A stretch of 64,000 nucleotides of DNA from FEN-1219 sp963713355 (lineage in GTDB: Bacteria; Pseudomonadota; Gammaproteobacteria; Steroidobacterales; Rariloculaceae): the NCBI GenBank assembly GCA_963713355.1, contig CAVQLK010000005.1:62001-126000 (forward strand), read 5' to 3'. The position numbers and the translations under genes are program-made. Below are positions 11,084-22,145 of the stretch, one piece after another. The notes under the pieces are model-generated. The model saw only the letters and a program-made list of their open reading frames with translations. It had not been told where the DNA came from and did not search any database. Positions within the stretch are counted from its first letter, which is position 1. Each line of letters opens with the position of its first letter.

Positions 11084-11089
11084 TAGACT
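11084..11089 (+). promoter_or_regulatory. -10 box (TAGACT) ahead of pccB
   Basis: TAGACT (TANNNT) ends 9 nt before the pccB ATG with no Shine-Dalgarno sequence between, consistent with a leaderless or near-leaderless transcript. Confidence 0.45.
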
Positions 11090-11098
11090 CCGGCGGCG

Positions 11099-12667
<1,569 letters not shown>

Positions 12668-15362
12668 TCACCACCGCGCGAGCTTCCAGACCTCGGGCTG
12701 AGGCTCGCCCTCCGCGCCGACCTCGGCGAAGATCGTGACCGCGCGCTTGAGCTGCTCCATCGCCTCCTCGGGCCGCCGGCGGCGTGCAGCAGGTCCGCGA
12801 GGTTGTTGTGCAGCGCGGCCTCGCGGTGGCGGTCGCCCTGGGCGGCGCAGAGTCGCAGCGCCGTGCGCGTGAGCTCGAGCGCGCGCTCGAGCTCGCCGCG
12901 CGCGCGATGGGCGAGCGCGAGGTTGTTGAGCGCGGCGACACGGGCGCTCTGGTCGCCCGTCTCCTCGGCGATCGCGAGGCTGCGCCCCAGATGGTCGAGC
13001 GCCTCGCCGGCGGCGCCGTCGCTCGTGGCGAGCGCTCCGAGCAGGTTGTGCGCCTGGCCGAGCGCGCGCAGGTCGCCCGCCGCCTCCGCGAGCGCGCGAG
13101 CCCGCTCCGCGAGCTCGGCCGCACGTAGCCCGGTCGCCGCCGTCGCGCTCGGTCAGCGAGAGGTCCGCGTAGATGTGGGCGCGGATCGCCGCGTCGTCCT
13201 CCGCCGCCGCGGCCAGAGCGGCCTCGAAGTGGCTGCGGGCCAGCGACCAGTCGCCGCGCCGGTGATGGACCTGGCCGAGCCGATGCTCGATCGCCGCCAG
13301 CTCCTCCGGCGCGCAGTCCGCGGCCGCCGTCTCGTAGGAGGCGAGCGCTCCGGCGTAGTCGCCCTCGAGCGTCTGCAGCTCGCCGATCGCCGCGTGCAGC
13401 TCCGCGCGACGCGGGTATCCGAGTGCGCGCGCCGCCTGCCCGTGCTCGATCGCCTCCGCGTTGGCGAACAGCGCCCGCGCGTCCGCCAGCGCGCGCCAGT
13501 ACTGCTCGGCGGCCTCGGAGTCGCGGCCCGCGAGTCGCAGGTGGCGCGCGATCGCCGCAGCAGGACCGCCGAGCGCGTCGGCGACGCGGCCATGCAGGAG
13601 GCGGCGGCGGGCGAGCCCGGTCTGCTCGTAGACCAGCGCTCGCAGCCGCTCGTGGGCGAAGTCGTAGTCGAAGCTCCCCTCGCGGATCAGCCCTCCTCCG
13701 ACGAGCTCCTCGAGCGCCGCGACCGTCTCCTCGTCGCCGCGGCCGCTGGCGGCGCGCACGATGCCGACGTCGAACGAGCGCCCGATCACCGCGGCGGCCG
13801 CGAGGATCTGGCGGCCGGTCTCGCTGACGGAGCCCAGGCGCGCCAGCAGCAGCTCGCGCGCGCCCGCGGGCAGCGGCCACGCCGGGTCGGCGCCGAGCGT
13901 GTTCAGGTACTCGACCAGCAGGAACGGCAGCCCTTCCGTCTCCTCGTAGAGCCTCTCGGCCAGCCCCGCGTCGACGGACGGCCGGGCCGCGCGCAACAGC
14001 TCGCCGACCTCGTCCTCGCTCAGGCGTTCGAGCCGGTGCGCCGGGCCCGCGTGCGCAGCGATCCGGCGCAGCGGATGATCGAACGGCGTCCGCCAGGTCA
14101 GGACCACGAGCAGTCCGCGGCCCGCGAGCCGCCGCAGCCCGTAGGCGAGCAGGCGGAGCGTCGCGTCGTCGGCCCAGTGCACGTCATCCACGAACAGCAC
14201 CCCCGGTACGGGCCCGGACGCGGCGGCGGCGATCGTCGCCCAGACGCCGTCGAGGAAGCGCGCCTGGGCGGCCGGGCCGTCGAGCGGCGGCGGCGGTCCG
14301 GCGCTGATCTCTCCGAGCAGGCGCGCCGCCTCCGCGAGCGCGCGCTCCGGCACCGCCGCCGGCCAACCCTCGTCCTCGCGCAGCCGCCCGCGCAGTGCGT
14401 CGACCACCGGGCCGTAGGCCAGTGCGGCCTCCTCCTCGAAGGCGCGGCCCGCGAGCACCGCCGCGCCCCGCTCGCGCGCGTGCGCCAGCAGCTCCTCGGC
14501 CAGCCGCGTCTTCCCGATGCCCGGCTCGCCCTCGATCACGGCCACGCGACCGTCGCGCGCGATGCCCGCCCAGAGATCCAGCAGCGCCGCCCACTCATCC
14601 TCGCGGCCGACGAGCGGGGCGGCCGGCAGCGTCCGCCGGGCCTCGACGGGCGGCGCGCTCGGCGTCTCCAGCGTGCCCTCGCTGATCGCCTCGTAGAGCC
14701 TGGTCGTCTCGGTCAGCGGCGGCACCCCGAGCTCGCGCGAGAGCGTGCGCACGCATTCGCGATACTGCGCGATCGCGGCGGCGCGATCGCCCTGCGCGGC
14801 GTAGATCCGGATCAGCGCGCGGTGGGCCGGCTCGTGGAGCGGGTCGAGCTCGAGCCAGCGGCGGGCATGGGAGAGCTCCCCGGTCGCCTCGGTCAGACTC
14901 GCCAGCACCGCGGCCAGCTCGCGTCGCAGCGCGTCGGCCTCGCCACGCTGCCAGTCCTCGAAGGCCGGCGCATCGCGCAGCCCGAACCCCTCGAGGAACT
15001 CGCCGCGAAAGCGCTCGGCCGCGGCCTCCAACCGTCCCGCCGCGGCGTCGGCGCGGAAGCGATCGACGTCGATCTCGAGCCCGGGCCCGCGCACGAGCGC
15101 CACGTGATCGCGCGTCGCCTCGACCGCGTCCGCGCCGACGGCGCCGCGCAGCGCCGAGAGCGTGCGCCGCAGCGCGCCGCGCGCGTGCTCGGTGTCGTGC
15201 TCGGGCCAGAACAGCTCGGCCAGCACGTCGCGCGGCCGCGGGCGCTCGACCAGCGCCAGGTGGGCGAGCAGCGCCATCGCCTTGCGGGTGTCGAAGGCGA
15301 CCGCGATCCCATCGTGCTCGACCCGCGGAGGGCCCGAGCAGCATCACCTTGACCGGCGCCAC
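12668..15362 (-). CDS. SARP/AfsR-type transcriptional regulator with ATPase and TPR domains, two frameshifts
   Basis: About 898 codons. The N-terminus (VKVMLLGPPRVEHDG once an extra base at 15330-15332 is removed, then KAMALLAHLALVERPRPRDV and LAELFWPEHD) is the winged-helix DNA-binding domain. A bacterial transcriptional activator domain follows (LELDPLHEPAHRALIRIYAA, LSRELGVPPLTETTRLYEAI). The AAA/STAND ATPase has Walker A EGEPGIGKTRL and Walker B GVLFVDDVHWADD, and the C-terminal third carries TPR helices (RALAEAAGDLRALGQAHNLL region). A second break lies near 13130. The GTG at 15362 opens the frame; a GTG/ATG about 17 bases further in is better placed after GGAGG. Divergent from the sensor/RsbU operon, so control of that operon is a fair inference. 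Confidence 0.85.
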
Positions 15363-15372
15363 CTCCGGTCAC

Positions 15373-15390
15373 CGTAACGATTCCCGGACG
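15373..15390 (+). repeat. 18-bp exact repeat, copy 1
   Basis: CGTAACGATTCCCGGACG occurs here, 11 bp outside the SARP regulator start and about 75 bp before the first sensor gene, and again at 19033-19050 one base before an ATG leading to the RsbU-like gene. The two flanks share nothing else. Confidence 0.6.
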
Positions 15391-15415
15391 GGCGCGGGCG
15401 ATCCTCGTCCGGAAT
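15379..15415. promoter_or_regulatory. Inverted repeat in the SARP/sensor divergent region
   Basis: ATTCCCGGACG (15379-15389) and CGTCCGGAAT (15406-15415) form an inverted repeat with one extra base in the left arm and a 16-nt spacer. It is in the ~100-bp region between the divergent SARP gene and the sensor operon, a natural place for an operator controlling one or both. Confidence 0.45.
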
Positions 15416-15464
15416 GGAGAGCAACGGCTTGCGCCCGCAGCACCTGCCGGAAGAGAATCGGGCA

Positions 15465-16656
15465 TGAGCCGGGAGCGGCCTGCGCGTGGACGCTGCTCGC
15501 GCTGTGGGCCGCGTCCACTGCCGTGACGCGTGGCGCTGTACGTCGCGCATGGCGAGAGCTGACGGACGCGCTGTCAGCCGCACTCGGCGCCCGCGGTGTT
15601 CGCCGCCGCCGGCGCGCTGCTCGCGGCCCGCCGGCCGGGCAATCCGATCGGCTGGCTGCTGTTGGCCGTCGCCCTGCTGCTCGCGTGCTCCGGGGTCGCT
15701 CGGGCGCTCTACATCGATGCGGCTGAGCGGCCCGCAGCCAGAGCTCTTCGCGCGGTCGCTCGTCTGGTACGAGACCTTGGCCTTCAGCGCCTGGTTGCGG
15801 CTGAGCGGGATCCTGATCCCGCTGCTGTTCCCGGACGGACGGCTCCAGTCGCGGCGCTGGCGCGGCTTCGCATGGCTGAGCGCGGCCGCCGTCGCGGTCG
15901 ACGAGCCCTTGGCCAGGGGTTCGGGAGCGCCGCCCTGGAGTTCGGCAACGACCGCTCGGTGGCCAATCCGTTCAGGATCCCCGGCCCGGTCGGCGACGCG
16001 CTGGAGCCGCTCGGGGCCGCCGGCGTCCCGCTGTTCACGCTCGTCTTCGTCGGCGCGCTCGGCGGCCTGGCGCTGCGGCTGCGGCGATCGGCCGGTGTCG
16101 AGCGCCAGCAGATGAAGTGGCTCGCTTCCGCGCTCGGCCGTGCTCCTCGCCGGACTCGTAGCCGCGGGCGGCGGCTCACTCGCCGGGATCGACCCGCTCG
16201 GGTTCGCGGGCATGGTGGCTGTTCCTGCTGGCACTCGTCTGCGGGTTGCCGCTGGCGATCGGCGTCGCCGTCCTGCGCTACCGGCTCTACGACATCGACG
16301 TCGTCCTCAACCGCACGCTCGTCTACGGCGCGCTGACGGCTCACGCTGGGCGGCCACCTATCTCGCGCAGCGTGCTGCTGGTCGGGCTGGCGGTCGGCGA
16401 GTCCGACCTCGCCGATCGCGGCGTCGACGCTGGCGGTCGCGGCGCTGTTCCGTCCCGCACGCGCGCGCATCCAGGCCGCCGTGGACCGCCGCTTCTACCG
16501 CCGCCGCTACGACGCCGGCGCAGACGCTCGCGGCATTCAGCGCGCGGCTGCGCGACGAGCTCGACCTCGAGGCGCTGGGCGACGACCTGCGCGGCGTCGT
16601 GCGCGAGACCGTCGCAGCCGGCGCACGTGTCGCTGTGGCTGCGGGAGACGCGATGA
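15465..16656 (+). CDS. Membrane sensor-like protein, paralogue 1 of 3, no kinase domain, several frameshifts
   Basis: Reconstructed across frames (about 395 codons): a membrane N-terminal half (WTLLALWAASTAV, FAAAGALLAARRPGNPIGWL, LAVALLLACSGVARALYIDA, GILIPLLFPDGRLQSRRWRG) with roughly 6-8 transmembrane segments. A cytoplasmic end follows: LRYRLYDIDVVLNRTLVYGA, ARARIQAAVDRRFYRRRYDA, LRDELDLEALGDDLRGVVRE and HVSLWLRETR. The latter module is common in actinobacterial sensor proteins ahead of a kinase, but here the protein stops at 16656. Frame breaks occur near 15530, 15590, 15720, 15900, 16130, 16220 and 16340. GGAAGAG precedes the ATG by 7 nt. The stop overlaps the ATG of paralogue 2. Confidence 0.65.
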
Positions 16657-17818
16657 GCGGCTCGGGCTTCCACCCGCGCTGGCCTGGGCTCTGGCGCGCA
16701 CTGGCGCTCGCGCTGCTGGCGTCGCGGCGCCCTCGATCAGCTTCCGCGTGATGTCGGCCCGTCCGTCTTCATCGTGGCGCTGGCGCTCACGTTCTCGGTG
16801 GTGGGCGCCCTGATCGCGTCGCGCCATCCGGGCAACGCGATCGGCTGGATCTTCCTCGCCGTCGCGGTCGCCACAGGCCTCACGGGCGTGGCCGGCGCAT
16901 ACGCCGAGCGCTGGCTCGGCGGCGCGCGGCGGGTCTCAGGCCCTCGGGGAGACCGCTGCCTGGTACGCGAGCCTCGCCTGGATCCCGTTCATCCTGGTCC
17001 CCTGCACCTTCCTCCTGCTGCTGTTCCCCGACGGTCGCCTGCCGTCGCGCCGCTGGAGATGGGTCGCGTGGTGCGCCGGCGCGGGAATCGCGGGCCTCTT
17101 CCTCACGGGCGGACTGCAGCCTGGCCCGTTGGAGGACTACCCACAGCTCGAGAACCCGTACGGGATCGAGAGCGCGCTGCTCGATCCCCTCATGGGGCTC
17201 GCGTTCTTCACGGTCCTGATCGGCATCGCCGGCTCGTCCGCGTCGCTCGTCGTCAGGTTCCGCCGCGCGCGGGGACAGTTGCGCCACCAGATCAAGTGGC
17301 TCGCACTGGCCGGAGCGTTGGCCGGGCTGATCATCCCGATCGCGCTCGCGGGCTCCGAGCTCTGGGGGCGAGATCGCCACCAACGTCGCGATGCATGCTC
17401 GGCCGTCCTGAGCCTGCCGCTCGCCGCCGCGATCGCGATCCTGCGCCACCGGCTCTACGACATCGACGTCGTGATCAACCGCACGCTGGTCTACGGCGCG
17501 CTGACGGCCATCCTGGGCGGCACCTATCTCGCGCTCGTGGTGCTGGCCGGGCTGGCGGTGGGCGAGTCCGACCTCGCGATCGCCGGCTCGACGCTCGCCG
17601 TCGCGGCGCTGTTCCGTCCCGCCCGCGCGCGCATCCAGGCCGCCGTGGACCGCCGCTTCTACCGCCGCCGCTACGACGCGGCGCAGACCCTGGAGGCGTT
17701 CAGCGCGCGCCGGCGCGACCAGATCGACCTCGAGGCGCTCGTGGACGACCTGCGCGGCGTCGTGCGCGAGACCGTCCAGCCCGCGCACGTGTCGCTCTGG
17801 CTGCGAGGTGACCGGTGA
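16653..17818 (+). CDS. Membrane sensor-like protein, paralogue 2 of 3, no kinase domain, frameshifts near the N-terminus
   Basis: About 387 codons, same architecture as paralogue 1. Membrane helices include ALALTFSVVGALIASRHPGN, AIGWIFLAVAVATGLTGVAG, IPFILVPCTFLLLLFPDGRL and GLAFFTVLIGIAGSSASLVV. The cytoplasmic end is the best-preserved copy: LRHRLYDIDVVINRTLVYGA, RARIQAAVDRRFYRRRYDAA, RRRDQIDLEALVDDLRGVVR and QPAHVSLWLRGDR. No HisKA, HATPase or GGDEF domain follows. The start overlaps the previous stop (ATGA) and the stop overlaps the GTG of paralogue 3 (GTGA), so the three are translationally coupled. Breaks lie near 16725, 16930 and 17370. Confidence 0.7.
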
Positions 17819-19062
17819 CGCTCCGGCCTGCGCTCGCTTCGCGTGGATCGCCTGCGGTGCGACCGCGCCGCTCGCGGTCGCGCGCCTGGGGCTCGCGATC
17901 GCGGACCCGGAGTCTCCAGCTCCGCCAGTGGTGCTCTGGTGCCCGGCGGCGGGATTCCGCATGGCGGCCTTCGAAGCCCTGCGTCCTGCTGCTGCTCGGC
18001 GTGATCGGGGCGGTGGTGACGGCCCGGCAGCCGCGCAACGCCATCGGCTGGATCCTGTGTGCGATCCCGTTGTCGCTGGGATGCTGATCCTCGGAGCCAC
18101 GTCTACTGGAGCCTCGCGCTGGAGCATCCCGCGCGGAAGTCGCGCCGCGGAGCTCGTGGCCTGGCTGTCCAGCTGGATCTGGATCCCCGCGTTCGTCTCC
18201 GCCGCTGACCCTGTTCCCGCTGCTGTTCCCGACGGGCCGCCCGCCCACGCGCCGCTGGCGCTGGGTGGCGCTGGGTGGCGATCGTCGTCCTGCGCCCGCG
18301 CTCTTCATCGGCACCGCCTTCGCGCCCGGGCCCCTGGACTCGAGGACTACCCGGCTCGACAACCCGCTCGGCAGCGAAGCGGGGCCTCGAGAAGCGGTCG
18401 GCGCGATCGGGTCGCTCGGGTTCGCGCTGATGCTCGGCGCGATGCTCGCGTCGACGGCCTCGCTGGTGATCCGCTTCCGCCGCTCGCCGCGGCGTCGAGC
18501 GGCAGCAGCTGAAGTGGGTCGCGGCGGCCGCCGCCGCTGTTCCTGGTGATCGTCGTAGCTTCCCGACCGACCTGGCTCGGCGGGCGACGACGCTCGGCTT
18601 CGCGAGCCTGTTGCTCGGGCTGCTGGCCGTGGCGAGCGCGATCGGCGGTCGCGATGCTCCGCTACCGGCTCTACGACATCGACGTCGTGATCACGGCGCA
18701 CCCTGATCTACGGCGCGCTGACGCGCGACGTTGGCGGCGCCTATCTCGGCTCGTGCTGCTGATCCTGGCGCTGAGCGGCTCGGCGAGTCCGATCTCGCCG
18801 ATCGCCGGCTCGACGCTCGCCGTGGCCGCGCTGTTCCGCCCCGCCCGCGCGCGGATCCAGGCCACCGTGGACCGCCGCTTCTACCGCCGCCGCTACGACG
18901 CCGCGCAGACCCTCGAGCGTTCGGCGGGCGACTGCGCGACGAGCTCGACCTCGAGGCGCTCGCGGACGACCTGCGCGCGGTCGTGCGCGACACGTCGCAC
19001 CCGCACACGTCTCCCTCTGGCTGCCGCGGGCTCGTAACGATTCCCGGACGCATGGCGCGTAG
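17815..19062 (+). CDS. Membrane sensor-like protein, paralogue 3 of 3, no kinase domain, many frameshifts
   Basis: About 415 codons. Recognisable parts are the PRNAIGWILCAIPLSLG helix, LFPLLFPTGRPPTRRWRWVA (restored), SLVIRFRRS, RYRLYDIDVVIT, STLAVAALFRPARARIQATV, DRRFYRRRYDAAQTLE and RDELDLEALADDLRAVVRDT. The restored C-terminus is VAPAHVSLWLPRARNDSRT, ending with TAG at 19062, 14 bp before the RsbU-like start. At least six frame breaks are needed, more per kilobase than anywhere else in the window. The last codons coincide with copy 2 of the 18-bp repeat. Part of the decay could be real gene loss in a redundant tandem copy. Confidence 0.6.
19033..19050 (+). repeat. 18-bp exact repeat, copy 2
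   Basis: Second copy of CGTAACGATTCCCGGACG. It overlaps the end of paralogue 3 (encoding RNDSRT in that frame) and lies 25 bp upstream of the RsbU-like start codon. Confidence 0.6.
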
Positions 19063-19075
19063 AAAGGACCGCGAG

Positions 19076-20683
19076 ATGACCGGCCTGATCCGCACCTTCC
19101 GCCGCGGGCTGCGGCGCGCTCCCGCCGAGGAGCGCGGGCCGGCCACCCCGCCGCCGGCACCCGGCGACGAGGCCGCGCCGATCGACATCGCGCCCAACGA
19201 CCCGCTGCTCGCCTTTCTGCAGAGCGCGAGCGGGGCGGTCGACATCGAGGCGCTCGAGCTCGACTCGCCGGCGCTCGTCGAGCTCAAGGCCGCGGGCGTC
19301 AAGCTCGCGGTCCCGCTCGTCAGCCAGGGGGAGCTGATCGGGGTGCTGAACCTCGGCCCGCGGCTCTCGGAGCAGGAGTACTCCTCCGATGACCGCAAGC
19401 TGCTCGACAACCTCGCCGCCCAGGCGGCGCCGGCGCTGCGGGTGGGCCAGCTCGTGCGCGAGCAGCAGGCCGAGGCCGCCACGCGCCAGCGCTTCCAGCA
19501 GGAGCTCGAGGTCGCGAAGCTGATCCAGCAGAACTTCCTGCCGAAGCAGCTGCCCGAGCTGAACGGCTGGCAGGTCGCGGCCTACTACCGGCCGGCGCGC
19601 GAGGTCGGCGGCGACTTCTACGACGTCATCCCGCTGCCCGAGGGCAGGGTCGGATTCGTGATCGGCGACGTCACCGACAAGGGCGTTCCGGCGGCGCTCG
19701 TGATGGCCGCGACCCGCAGCGTCCTGCGCGCCTCCGCGCAGCGGCTCGTCGAGCCGGGCGAGGTGCTCGAGCGCGTCAACGAGCACCTGTGCCCCGACAT
19801 GCCCGAGAAGATGTTCGTGACCTGCCTGTACGGCGTGCTCGACCCGGAGTCGGGGCACTTCCGCTTCGCCAACGCGGGTCACGACCTGCCGTACGTCAAG
19901 ACGGCCGAGGGGTCGAAGGAGCTGCGCGCGCGCGGGATGCCGCTCGGGCTGATGCCGGGCATGCGCTACGAGGAGAAGGAGACGGTGCTCCAGCCCGGGG
20001 AATCGCTGCTCCTGCACTCCGACGGCGTCGTCGAGGCGCACGATCCGAACGGCGACATGTTCGGCTTCCCCCGCCTCAAGCAGGCCGTCGCCGACTACCC
20101 CGGCGGCGGCGAGCTGATCGACCGCGTGCTGGTGGACCTGCAAGCCCACCTCGGCCCGGATGCCGAGCAGGAGGACGACATCACGATGGTCACGCTCCAG
20201 CGCTCGCCCGGCGCGGCGCACATGCGCAACGGCGCCGTCCCCGACGCGCTGCTCGCCGAGTTCGACGTCGAGAGCGCCGAAGGCAACGAGCGCGTCGCGA
20301 TCGCGCGTGTGAGCGAGGCGGTCGCGTCGCTGAACATCTCGGGCGACCGGCTCGAGCGTCTCAAGACCGCGGTCGGCGAGGCGACGATGAACGCGATGGA
20401 GCACGGCAGCCAGTACCGCGCCGACCGGCCGGTCAGCATCCGCGTGCTCGCGGGCGGCGGCAGCGTGCGCGTCCAGATCACCGACCTGGGCGGCGCGCCG
20501 CCGGAGCGCGAGCGCGAGATACCGGACCTGGAGGCCAAGCTCGACGGGCTCCAGCGCCCGCGCGGCTGGGGCCTCTTCCTGATCGAGAACATGGTCGACG
20601 AGATGCGCGAGACGAGCGCGGCCGGGCGTCACACGCTCGAGCTCGCCCTGCGCCTGGAGGGAGACGACGATGGCGACGAGTGA
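19076..20683 (+). CDS. GAF-PP2C (RsbU/SpoIIE-type) phosphatase fused to an RsbW-like HATPase domain
   Basis: A 535-residue three-domain signalling protein. A GAF-like segment (about 55-125: LAVPLVSQGELIGVLNLGPR and LLDNLAAQAAPAL) leads through a helix (QRFQQELEVAKLIQQNFLPK) into a PP2C phosphatase (about 155-385) with metal-binding motifs REVGGDFYDVIPL, IGDVTDKGVPAALVMA, FANAGHDLPY and EQEDDITMVTL. A C-terminal GHKL ATPase (about 400-530) follows, with N-box AVGEATMNAMEHGSQY and PRGWGLFLIENMVDEM. The phosphatase would dephosphorylate STAS proteins and the kinase would phosphorylate them, so both opposing activities sit in one chain. The start is set by AAAGGA 7 nt before ATG 19076; an in-frame ATG at 19052 lacks this. 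It overlaps the first STAS gene by 14 bp. Confidence 0.9.
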   Translation: MTGLIRTFRRGLRRAPAEERGPATPPPAPGDEAAPIDIAPNDPLLAFLQSASGAVDIEALELDSPALVELKAAGVKLAVPLVSQGELIGVLNLGPRLSEQEYSSDDRKLLDNLAAQAAPALRVGQLVREQQAEAATRQRFQQELEVAKLIQQNFLPKQLPELNGWQVAAYYRPAREVGGDFYDVIPLPEGRVGFVIGDVTDKGVPAALVMAATRSVLRASAQRLVEPGEVLERVNEHLCPDMPEKMFVTCLYGVLDPESGHFRFANAGHDLPYVKTAEGSKELRARGMPLGLMPGMRYEEKETVLQPGESLLLHSDGVVEAHDPNGDMFGFPRLKQAVADYPGGGELIDRVLVDLQAHLGPDAEQEDDITMVTLQRSPGAAHMRNGAVPDALLAEFDVESAEGNERVAIARVSEAVASLNISGDRLERLKTAVGEATMNAMEHGSQYRADRPVSIRVLAGGGSVRVQITDLGGAPPEREREIPDLEAKLDGLQRPRGWGLFLIENMVDEMRETSAAGRHTLELALRLEGDDDGDE

Positions 20684-21032
20684 GAGCCCGGCCGTGCGCC
20701 GGCGCGACGGGGTGGCGGTGATCGACCTCACGGGGGACGTCAACCGCGGCGCCGAGGAGTCGCTCGAGGCCGCCTGGGAGCGCGCCACGAGCGAGCGGCC
20801 CGACGCGGTCGTCCTGAACTTCGAGGCCGCGGGCTACATCAACTCGACGGGCATCGCGCTGATCGTCGGCCTGCTGGCACGCGCGCGGGCGACCGGCCTC
20901 GACGTCCGGGCGTACGGCCTGAGCCCGCACTACCGCGAGATCTTCGAGATCACCCGGCTCGCCGACTTCCTGGCGATCAACCCAGACGAGGACAGCGCCG
21001 TCCGCGGCGCGGAAGGGAGCACCAATGCCTGA
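20670..21032 (+). CDS. STAS-domain anti-anti-sigma factor-like protein 1
   Basis: A 120-residue single STAS domain. VAVIDLTGDVNRG, then AVVLNFEAAGYINSTGIALI and GLSPHYREIFEITRLADFL follow the SpoIIAA/RsbV pattern. The Ser in INSTGIAL (about residue 64) is the expected phosphorylation site. It overlaps the phosphatase/kinase gene and the next STAS gene, so it is the obvious substrate of the upstream enzyme. Dephosphorylated RsbV-type proteins bind a kinase or anti-sigma factor to free a sigma factor; none is encoded nearby. Confidence 0.9.
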   Translation: MATSESPAVRRRDGVAVIDLTGDVNRGAEESLEAAWERATSERPDAVVLNFEAAGYINSTGIALIVGLLARARATGLDVRAYGLSPHYREIFEITRLADFLAINPDEDSAVRGAEGSTNA

Positions 21033-21390
21033 GGCGACCGCGACATTCGAGGTCCGCCGCCACGGCCCGGCGAGCATCGTCGACATCCGCGGCGAGGTCA
21101 CGGCCGGCTCGGAGAGCGTGCTGATGAGCGCTTACGACGAGACCGGCGACGCACGTGCGATCGTCCTGAACTTCACCGACCTCTCGTACATGAACAGCGG
21201 TGGGATCGGGCTGCTCGTGACGCTGCTGGTGCGCGCCAACCGGCACTCGCAGCGGCTGCTGGCCTTCGGGCTGTCGGATCACTACACGCAGATCTTCGAG
21301 CTGACCCGCCTCGACGAGGCGATCGGCATCCACGACACCGAGTCCGACGCGCTCGCCGCGGCGGGCGCCGCACAGGAGAGCTCCCCATGA
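21025..21390 (+). CDS. STAS-domain anti-anti-sigma factor-like protein 2
   Basis: A 121-residue STAS domain similar to the preceding one: SIVDIRGEVTAGSE, AIVLNFTDLSYMNSGGIGLL and GLSDHYTQIFELTRLDEAI. The Ser of MNSGGIG is the likely phospho-acceptor. It overlaps its neighbours by 8 and 4 bp. The two STAS proteins share the pattern YxNSxGIxL...HYxxIFExTRL, which suggests tandem duplication with divergent control or partners. Confidence 0.9.
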   Translation: MPEATATFEVRRHGPASIVDIRGEVTAGSESVLMSAYDETGDARAIVLNFTDLSYMNSGGIGLLVTLLVRANRHSQRLLAFGLSDHYTQIFELTRLDEAIGIHDTESDALAAAGAAQESSP

Positions 21391-22145
21391 GCGAAGCCGA
21401 CGAGCAGGCCGCGGCGCGCGATGCGACCAACTGGGCCAAGAAGGTCTCGACGCTGAACGTCGCCGAGGTGCCCGAGGGCGCGATCAACATCAACGTCGAG
21501 GGCAAGCGCCTGGCAAGCCCGATCCAGGGCTTCGGGAAGATGTGGCAGAAGACCTACCAGGTCCGCCTGCCGCGCGAGCGCGTGTCGCCGACCGACCTGA
21601 TCGCGACCTGGAAGCAGCGCTTCCCGGAGTTCTGGCCCGAGGGCAACGCCTTCTACGGCCCGCTCACGGGCATCGCGCCGGGTGAGGTCGCGCTGCTGAA
21701 CATGACGCTGCCGGGCAAGATGAAGCTCTCCACCGGCGTGATGGTGCTCTACGCCGACGAGGAGTCGTTCACGCTGATGACCCCGCAGGGGCACATGTTC
21801 GCGGGCTGGATCACGTTCAGCGCGAGCGAGCGCGAGGGCGAGACGGTCGCCCAGGCGCAGGTGCTGATGCGCGCATCGGATCCGATCTTCGAGTTGGGCC
21901 TGGCGATGGGCGGCCACAAGCAGGAGGACCGCTTCTGGAACCACACGCTCGAGCGCGTCGCCGCGCACTTCGGCGAGCCCGATCGCGAGGTCGAGACGCA
22001 GGTCGTGTGCGTCGACAAGAAGCGCCAGTGGTCGAAGTGGCGCAACGTCTGGCACTCCTCGGCGATCCGTTCGACGCTCTACACGGTCGGGGCGCCCGCC
22101 CGCGCCGTGAAGGGCCTGTTCGGCTCCAAGCAGCCGGTTGCCTGA
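21387..22145 (+). CDS. Conserved protein of unknown function at the end of the STAS operon
   Basis: A 252-residue soluble protein with no signal peptide or membrane segment. Notable stretches are NVAEVPEGAININVEGKRLA, PIQGFGKMWQKTYQVRLP, WKQRFPEFWPEGNAFYGPL, LNMTLPGKMKLSTGVMVLYA and HKQEDRFWNHTLERVAAHFG. The pattern hints at an alpha+beta ligand-binding fold in which aromatic residues line a cavity, but I do not recognise the family. The start ATG overlaps the stop of STAS 2, so it is co-translated with the signalling genes and may be their output or a lipid/ligand-binding partner (inference). Confidence 0.75.
   Translation: MSEADEQAAARDATNWAKKVSTLNVAEVPEGAININVEGKRLASPIQGFGKMWQKTYQVRLPRERVSPTDLIATWKQRFPEFWPEGNAFYGPLTGIAPGEVALLNMTLPGKMKLSTGVMVLYADEESFTLMTPQGHMFAGWITFSASEREGETVAQAQVLMRASDPIFELGLAMGGHKQEDRFWNHTLERVAAHFGEPDREVETQVVCVDKKRQWSKWRNVWHSSAIRSTLYTVGAPARAVKGLFGSKQPVA

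Noticed and set aside
12803..15352. 849-codon plus-strand frame opposite the SARP regulator
   Set aside because: Shadow of the minus-strand gene, which carries Walker A/B and BTAD motifs.
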